Assembly: GCA_945874115.1 (NCBI GenBank)
Contig: CAMCFD010000055.1
Span: 1 to 10,101 of the forward strand
Source of the DNA: Rickettsia typhi
Lineage (GTDB): Bacteria; Pseudomonadota; Alphaproteobacteria; Rickettsiales; UBA1997
Reading direction: 5' to 3'
DNA length: 10,101 bases
Shown here: one piece after another, positions 7,173-10,101 of the stretch
How positions within the stretch are numbered: the stretch's first letter is position 1
How the letters are laid out: each line of letters starts with the position of its first letter
The notes under the pieces: generated by a model
Databases searched by the model: none
Seen by the model: the letters and a program-made list of their open reading frames with translations, nothing else
Told to the model about the DNA's origin: nothing
Position numbers and translations under genes: made by a program

Positions 7173-7219
7173 TATAAGTAAAATATATAAAACTTATAAT
7201 TATTACAAGCTTTACTTAT
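7173..7219. promoter_or_regulatory. Cluster of three ATAAGT half-sites, possible operator
   Basis: ATAAGTAAA (7174-7182) and TTTACTTAT (7211-7219) form a perfect 9-bp inverted repeat. Between them ACTTATA (7192-7198) pairs with TATAAGT (7173-7179). The same half-site thus occurs three times in 47 bp, next to the candidate katG -35 box at 7231-7236. The arrangement fits a dimeric regulator acting on katG or on both divergent genes. AT-rich background raises the chance of coincidence, and no known box (OxyR, Fur, Irr) is matched convincingly. Confidence 0.35.
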
Positions 7220-7401
7220 GCAAAACTGAATGTCAATAAATTATAATTCTAGAGCTTTAAGATTGTAGCGATTTCTGTAATAAACTTTCAAATTTAAGAA
7301 AATAAAAAGCGTGTGCTTTATAAATTTATTTAAGAAAAACTTCCTCCACCTTTGTCAAATCTTGTTTTCTTGGCATTTCTAAAATACAACATTAAATATT
7401 A

Positions 7402-7418
7402 AAGTGTAGCGAACACTT
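7402..7418. promoter_or_regulatory. Short inverted repeat upstream of the FAD oxidase promoter
   Basis: AAGTGT (7402-7407) and ACACTT (7413-7418) flank the loop AGCGA. The right arm is followed by AATTTTT. It lies about 20 bp upstream of the -35 box of the FAD oxidase, where an activator site or a weak terminator could sit. Confidence 0.3.
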
Positions 7419-7436
7419 AATTTTTCCAAATATTTC

Positions 7437-7464
7437 TTGCTAGTTTAATAAAGCAATTTACAAT
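7437..7464 (+). promoter_or_regulatory. Sigma70-like promoter of the FAD oxidase gene
   Basis: TTGCTA (7437-7442) and TACAAT (7459-7464) are spaced 16 bp apart. The predicted start near 7471 leaves a leader of about 24 nt before the ATG at 7495. Confidence 0.5.
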
Positions 7465-7494
7465 TTTTTTCATTATTAAATAAAAAATAAATTT

Positions 7495-9228
7495 ATGCAA
7501 AAGCGATTTTTGTTATGTTTTTCAATTATTTTCAGTCTTTTTATTTCTCCGGTCTTTGCTGAAAAATTTAATTTCATCACGCCTAAAGATCCAAAATGGC
7601 CATCGAAGCAAGAATGGCAACAATTATCGTCTGAAGTTGACGGAAATTTAATCGAAATTACACCCGCAACAAAAACTGCCACTAAAGAAGATTTATCAAA
7701 CCCTTACTACATCACCAATCAAGCTGGTGCTACACAAACATCAGGCTGGCATGGTGCGTGGGATACTGCGCCAAGCGCTTATGGCATCACCGCGCAAGAA
7801 ACAAAACACTTGGTCGCGGCCGTAAATTTCGCCAAAAAACACGATATTCGCCTAGTTATAAAAAGTGGCGGACACAGCTATCAAGGCACTTCAAACGCGC
7901 CTGATTCGCTTTTAGTTTGGATGAAAGACATGAATGATATCAAAATCAACAAAAAATTCGTTTGTCAAGGCTGCGAAGGCAAAGAAGATCCGCGCAAAGC
8001 CGTTGTGATTGAAACTGGAGCGCGCTGGCTTCCGGTTTATGACAAAATTATGGGCAACAGCAATTTATATGTTCAAGGCGGCGGATGCGCTACAGTTGCG
8101 GTTGGCGGCCTTATCAGCAGCGGCGGATTTGGCAGTTTCTCAAAAATGTACGGCCTTGCAGCAGCTGGCTTACTTGAAGCAGAAATCGTAACCGCTGACG
8201 GAAAAGTTTTAACCGTGAACCCTTATCAAAACTCAGATTTATTCTGGGCCATTAAAGGCGGCGGCGGAGGAAGCTTCGGAATTATTTCTAAAGTTACATT
8301 AAGAACTCAAGAATTGCCAAATTATTTTGGCAGTGCCAATGTTACAATTAAAGCAAATTCAGATGAGTCTTACAAAAAATTAATCAACTCATTTTTAACT
8401 TTTTATAAAAATGATTTAATGAATGAAAAATGGGGCGAAAGCGTCATGTTTAAAAAAGATAATTCTGTGGCAATAACTATGGTTTTTGCCGGATTAAGCA
8501 CCGAAGAAGCACAAAATGTCTGGAAAGAATTTCTTGATAAAATAAGCGCTCAATCAAAAGAATTCACAATCACTGAACGTTATTTTAACGCACAGCCAGC
8601 GAATCGTTTTTTCAACATCGATTACAGACTTGACAAAATGTCTAAATCTGTCGCCTCAGACACTCGCGAAAATGCCTCAAAGCGCAATGTTTTCTGGAAA
8701 GGAAACCAAGGTGAAGTAGGAATTTATTTATATGGCTATGATTCATTTTGGTTATCGCAAAAATTGCTTGAAAAAAAGCAAATGCCAAACTTGGTTGAGT
8801 CAATATTTAAAAGCACCAGAAGTTATGATGTTGGTTTTCACTTCAACAAAGGTCTAGCTGGCTCTTCGCAAAAAGTTAAAGATGAGGCGCTTAACACCGC
8901 GATGAATCCTGTTGTGGTTGACGCTTTTGCTCTTGCAATTATCGCCGATGGCATTGGTGGATATCCAAAATTCACTGATCCAAAATTTAGCAAAAAACAG
9001 GCCGATATAAATGCGAAAAACCTTTATAAAGCAGCTAAAGAATTAAGAAAAATTGCCCCAAATGGCGGATCATATGTATCGGAAGCTGATTATTTCGATA
9101 CAAAATGGCGCGAAAAATATTGGGGATCAAACTACAAAAAATTGCGTGCTGTTAAAGAAAAATATGATCCTGAAGGCATGTTTACAGTGCATCACGGCGT
9201 TGGAAGTGAAAAACGTTTAGCGAAATAA
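7495..9228 (+). CDS. Secreted FAD-linked oxidase, berberine-bridge-enzyme-like (VAO/PCMH family)
   Basis: The product has 577 residues. Residues 1-22 form a Sec signal peptide ending PVFA, cleaved before E23, so the enzyme should be periplasmic or secreted. The PCMH-type FAD domain (about 95-275) has RLVIKSGGHSYQGTS with H127 in the position that carries FAD through histidine, and VQGGGCATVAVGGLISSGGF with C198 where berberine-bridge enzymes attach FAD through cysteine; bicovalent FAD is therefore predicted. The substrate domain follows, and the C-terminal BBE motif is visible as SYVSEADYFD (526-535) and YWGSNYKKLRAVKEKYDPEG (542-561). Such enzymes oxidise alcohols, sugars or other small molecules and usually pass electrons to O2, giving H2O2; the substrate here cannot be read. 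A VCQGC pair (C157, C160) in a loop before the FAD cysteine is unusual. It diverges from katG and ends at an intrinsic terminator. The ATG is set by the signal peptide. Confidence 0.88.
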   Translation: MQKRFLLCFSIIFSLFISPVFAEKFNFITPKDPKWPSKQEWQQLSSEVDGNLIEITPATKTATKEDLSNPYYITNQAGATQTSGWHGAWDTAPSAYGITAQETKHLVAAVNFAKKHDIRLVIKSGGHSYQGTSNAPDSLLVWMKDMNDIKINKKFVCQGCEGKEDPRKAVVIETGARWLPVYDKIMGNSNLYVQGGGCATVAVGGLISSGGFGSFSKMYGLAAAGLLEAEIVTADGKVLTVNPYQNSDLFWAIKGGGGGSFGIISKVTLRTQELPNYFGSANVTIKANSDESYKKLINSFLTFYKNDLMNEKWGESVMFKKDNSVAITMVFAGLSTEEAQNVWKEFLDKISAQSKEFTITERYFNAQPANRFFNIDYRLDKMSKSVASDTRENASKRNVFWKGNQGEVGIYLYGYDSFWLSQKLLEKKQMPNLVESIFKSTRSYDVGFHFNKGLAGSSQKVKDEALNTAMNPVVVDAFALAIIADGIGGYPKFTDPKFSKKQADINAKNLYKAAKELRKIAPNGGSYVSEADYFDTKWREKYWGSNYKKLRAVKEKYDPEGMFTVHHGVGSEKRLAK

Positions 9229-9247
9229 CTAGACTAAATATAGGGTA

Positions 9248-9280
9248 GGGCGCGGTTTATAAAAAGCGCCCCAACTTTTT
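9248..9280 (+). terminator. Intrinsic terminator of the FAD oxidase gene
   Basis: GGGCGC (9248-9253) pairs with GCGCCC (9266-9271) around a 12-nt loop, followed by CAAC and five T residues (9276-9280). It starts 20 bp after the stop codon. Its sequence resembles the palindrome at 171-195. Confidence 0.7.
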
Positions 9281-9290
9281 GTTAATCCCC

Positions 9291-9561
9291 CCTCAGCTAT
9301 CATCATAAAATTCCGACACTCGGCCGATCTGACCAAAATATGTCATCATTCCTTTTCGCGCGAGTTTTTATAATGCTATTTTCCATTAACAATTGGCCGC
9401 ATCTAGGAAAAATAATTTCGATGATCGAATCGTTCGCCTACTAAAAAAATATTTTTTTAATGCCACGCTCATTCCTGCGAAACTAGAAATGTAGTGATGA
9501 CAAAGCAAGGCGCAGGAGTGATAAAATTGCAATAAAACGTTAAGTGAGAAATTAGCTGAGG
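9291..9561. repeat. Possible remnant element bounded by 9-bp inverted repeats
   Basis: CCTCAGCTA (9291-9299) recurs inverted as TAGCTGAGG (9553-9561), enclosing 271 bp with further palindromes and no gene. This is the shape of a MITE or decayed insertion. No transposase fragment or target-site duplication was recognised, so the call is tentative. Confidence 0.3.
9469..9521. repeat. Interspersed-type inverted repeat with an 11-bp stem
   Basis: TCATTCCTGCG (9469-9479) pairs with CGCAGGAGTGA (9511-9521) with one G-T pair, around a 31-nt loop. The motif TCATTCCTGCGAAA resembles the ends of palindromic intergenic repeats that I know from alphaproteobacterial genomes. Only one copy lies in the window. 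Confidence 0.5.
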
Positions 9562-9609
9562 ATAAATAAAATTTAGACCGAAATTGTGAAATTTATTAGC
9601 ATCAATGGC

Positions 9610-9630
9610 ATTTGTCGAGGCTTCGCAAAT
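9610..9630 (-). terminator. Candidate hairpin at the 3' end of hisF
   Basis: On the minus strand ATTTG-CGA pairs with TCG-(A)-CAAAT, eight pairs with a one-base bulge and loop AGCC. It starts 12 bp past the hisF stop. No U-tract follows, so intrinsic termination is uncertain. Confidence 0.3.
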
Positions 9631-9641
9631 CATCAATAATC

Positions 9642-10101
9642 CTAATTTCTTACCGCAATTTTTTCTTCAGTTAAGAAATCTTTTGCCTGTTTAATAGAAT
9701 ATTCTTTGAAGTGAAAAATCGAGGCCGCTAAAACGGCATTTGCTCCAGCTTTTACGCCATCAGCTAAATGTTGCAAATTACCAGCTCCACCAGAAGCAAT
9801 TAGTGGAATTGACAGTTGTTGCGTGATTTTTTTGAGCAATTCTAAATCATAGCCAGACTTTGTGCCATCTTTATCCATCGAGGTCAATAAAATTTCGCCA
9901 GCGCCCAAATTTTGCGCTTCAATTGCCCATTTTACCGCGTCAATTCCTGTTGCATTTTTTCCGCCATGGGTGAAAATTTCATAATCACCATTTGCATTTT
10001 TCTTGGCGTCAATTGCGACAACGACTGCTTGCGCACCGAATTTATTTGACGCATCACGAATTAATTGCGGATTTTTTATCGCCGCAGAGTTCACTGAAAC
10101 C
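9642..10101 (-). CDS. hisF: Imidazole glycerol phosphate synthase cyclase subunit HisF, C-terminal part
   Basis: About 152 C-terminal residues of a protein normally near 250 long are present; the start lies beyond the right edge. HisF with HisH converts PRFAR and glutamine-derived ammonia to imidazole glycerol phosphate and AICAR in histidine synthesis, in the cytoplasm. Visible (beta/alpha)8-barrel motifs are VSVNSAAIKNP at the window edge, VVAIDAK (its Asp matches catalytic Asp130 of Thermotoga HisF), GAGEILLTSMDKDGTKSGYD (phosphate- and substrate-binding strand with the Asp176 region), IPLIASGGAG and AVLAASIFHF. The C-terminus (EKIAVRN) is of normal length, so this end is intact. The codon at 10092-10094 is GTG, but it is an internal valine, not a start. 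HisF is commonly followed by hisIE in alphaproteobacteria; here no his gene follows. Confidence 0.96.
   Translation of the reverse strand, partial: VSVNSAAIKNPQLIRDASNKFGAQAVVVAIDAKKNANGDYEIFTHGGKNATGIDAVKWAIEAQNLGAGEILLTSMDKDGTKSGYDLELLKKITQQLSIPLIASGGAGNLQHLADGVKAGANAVLAASIFHFKEYSIKQAKDFLTEEKIAVRN

Larger units (their letters stand above)
7100..7494. other. Divergent control region between katG and the FAD oxidase gene
   Basis: This very AT-rich 395-bp stretch has no gene. It holds the ATAAGT repeat cluster (7173-7219), a short hairpin (7402-7418) and a promoter for the oxidase (7437-7464). A perfect TTGACA on the minus strand (7231-7236) could serve as the katG -35 box, but the -10 position (about 7208-7213) is poor; it would leave an untranslated leader of about 100 nt. 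A small hairpin AAAGC/GCTTT with loop GTGT lies near 7308-7321. Confidence 0.5.
9229..9641. other. Noncoding stretch between the convergent FAD oxidase and hisF genes
   Basis: This 413-bp region holds the oxidase terminator, a pair of distant 9-bp inverted repeats (9291-9299 and 9553-9561), a 13-bp palindrome TTCGATGATCGAA (9417-9429), a long-stem repeat (9469-9521) and a small hairpin next to hisF (9610-9630). For a gap between two gene ends it is long. The longest reading frame noted (9340-9444, 34 codons) has no supporting signals. Confidence 0.5.

Noticed and set aside
9340..9444. 34-codon plus-strand frame with hydrophobic residues
   Set aside because: No ribosome binding site, no promoter, no recognisable similarity, and it lies within a repeat-rich noncoding segment.
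10092..10094. GTG as the start of hisF
   Set aside because: It encodes an internal valine within the VSVNSAA motif of HisF; the frame continues past the window edge.
1..10101. tRNA, rRNA, CRISPR arrays, prophage or transposase genes
   Set aside because: Reading both strands gave no cloverleaf with a GTTCGAATC-type T-arm, no regularly spaced repeats, and no integrase or transposase motifs.

Overview
The window reads as a chromosomal stretch of an AT-rich Gram-negative bacterium, most likely an alphaproteobacterium. Evidence: two Omp25/OmpA-like outer-membrane beta-barrels, Sec and lipoprotein export signals, a proteobacterial-style HisF C-terminus, short AT-rich intergenic gaps, and no clear Shine-Dalgarno motif before any of the six genes whose start lies in the window. 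The taxonomy is an inference. A complete histidine-pathway gene at the right edge would argue against the most reduced obligate parasites.

Layout, left to right. (1) Positions 1-976: the broken 3' part of a beta-barrel gene (+) ends at an early stop beside a GC-rich palindrome; it faces an intact small beta-barrel gene (-). (2) 1322-2713: a PutP-like sodium:solute symporter (+). (3) 2884-3954: a PP2C-type phosphatase-like gene (+) whose DGxG metal-binding segment lies at the C-terminus instead of near the N-terminus. This is the most unusual protein here. (4) 4038-4733: a short-chain dehydrogenase/reductase-fold protein (-) lacking the canonical catalytic tyrosine. (5) 4868-7099: a full-length catalase-peroxidase KatG (-) carrying a lipoprotein signal peptide, followed by a strong hairpin terminator. 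(6) 7495-9228: a secreted FAD-linked oxidase of the berberine-bridge/VAO type (+), divergent from katG across a 395-bp region with several inverted repeats, ending at an intrinsic terminator. (7) 9229-9641: a 413-bp noncoding stretch rich in inverted repeats. (8) 9642-10101: the C-terminal part of hisF (-), cut by the window edge.

How the genes may work together. The best-supported functional unit is the divergent katG/FAD-oxidase pair. Flavin oxidases of this family commonly reduce O2 to H2O2, and KatG removes H2O2. Both proteins carry export signals, so they would act on the same side of the inner membrane. The shared upstream region with repeated ATAAGT half-sites could coordinate them. 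The symporter, phosphatase-like gene and SDR show no clear link to this pair. No tRNA, rRNA, CRISPR array, transposase or integrase was recognised.
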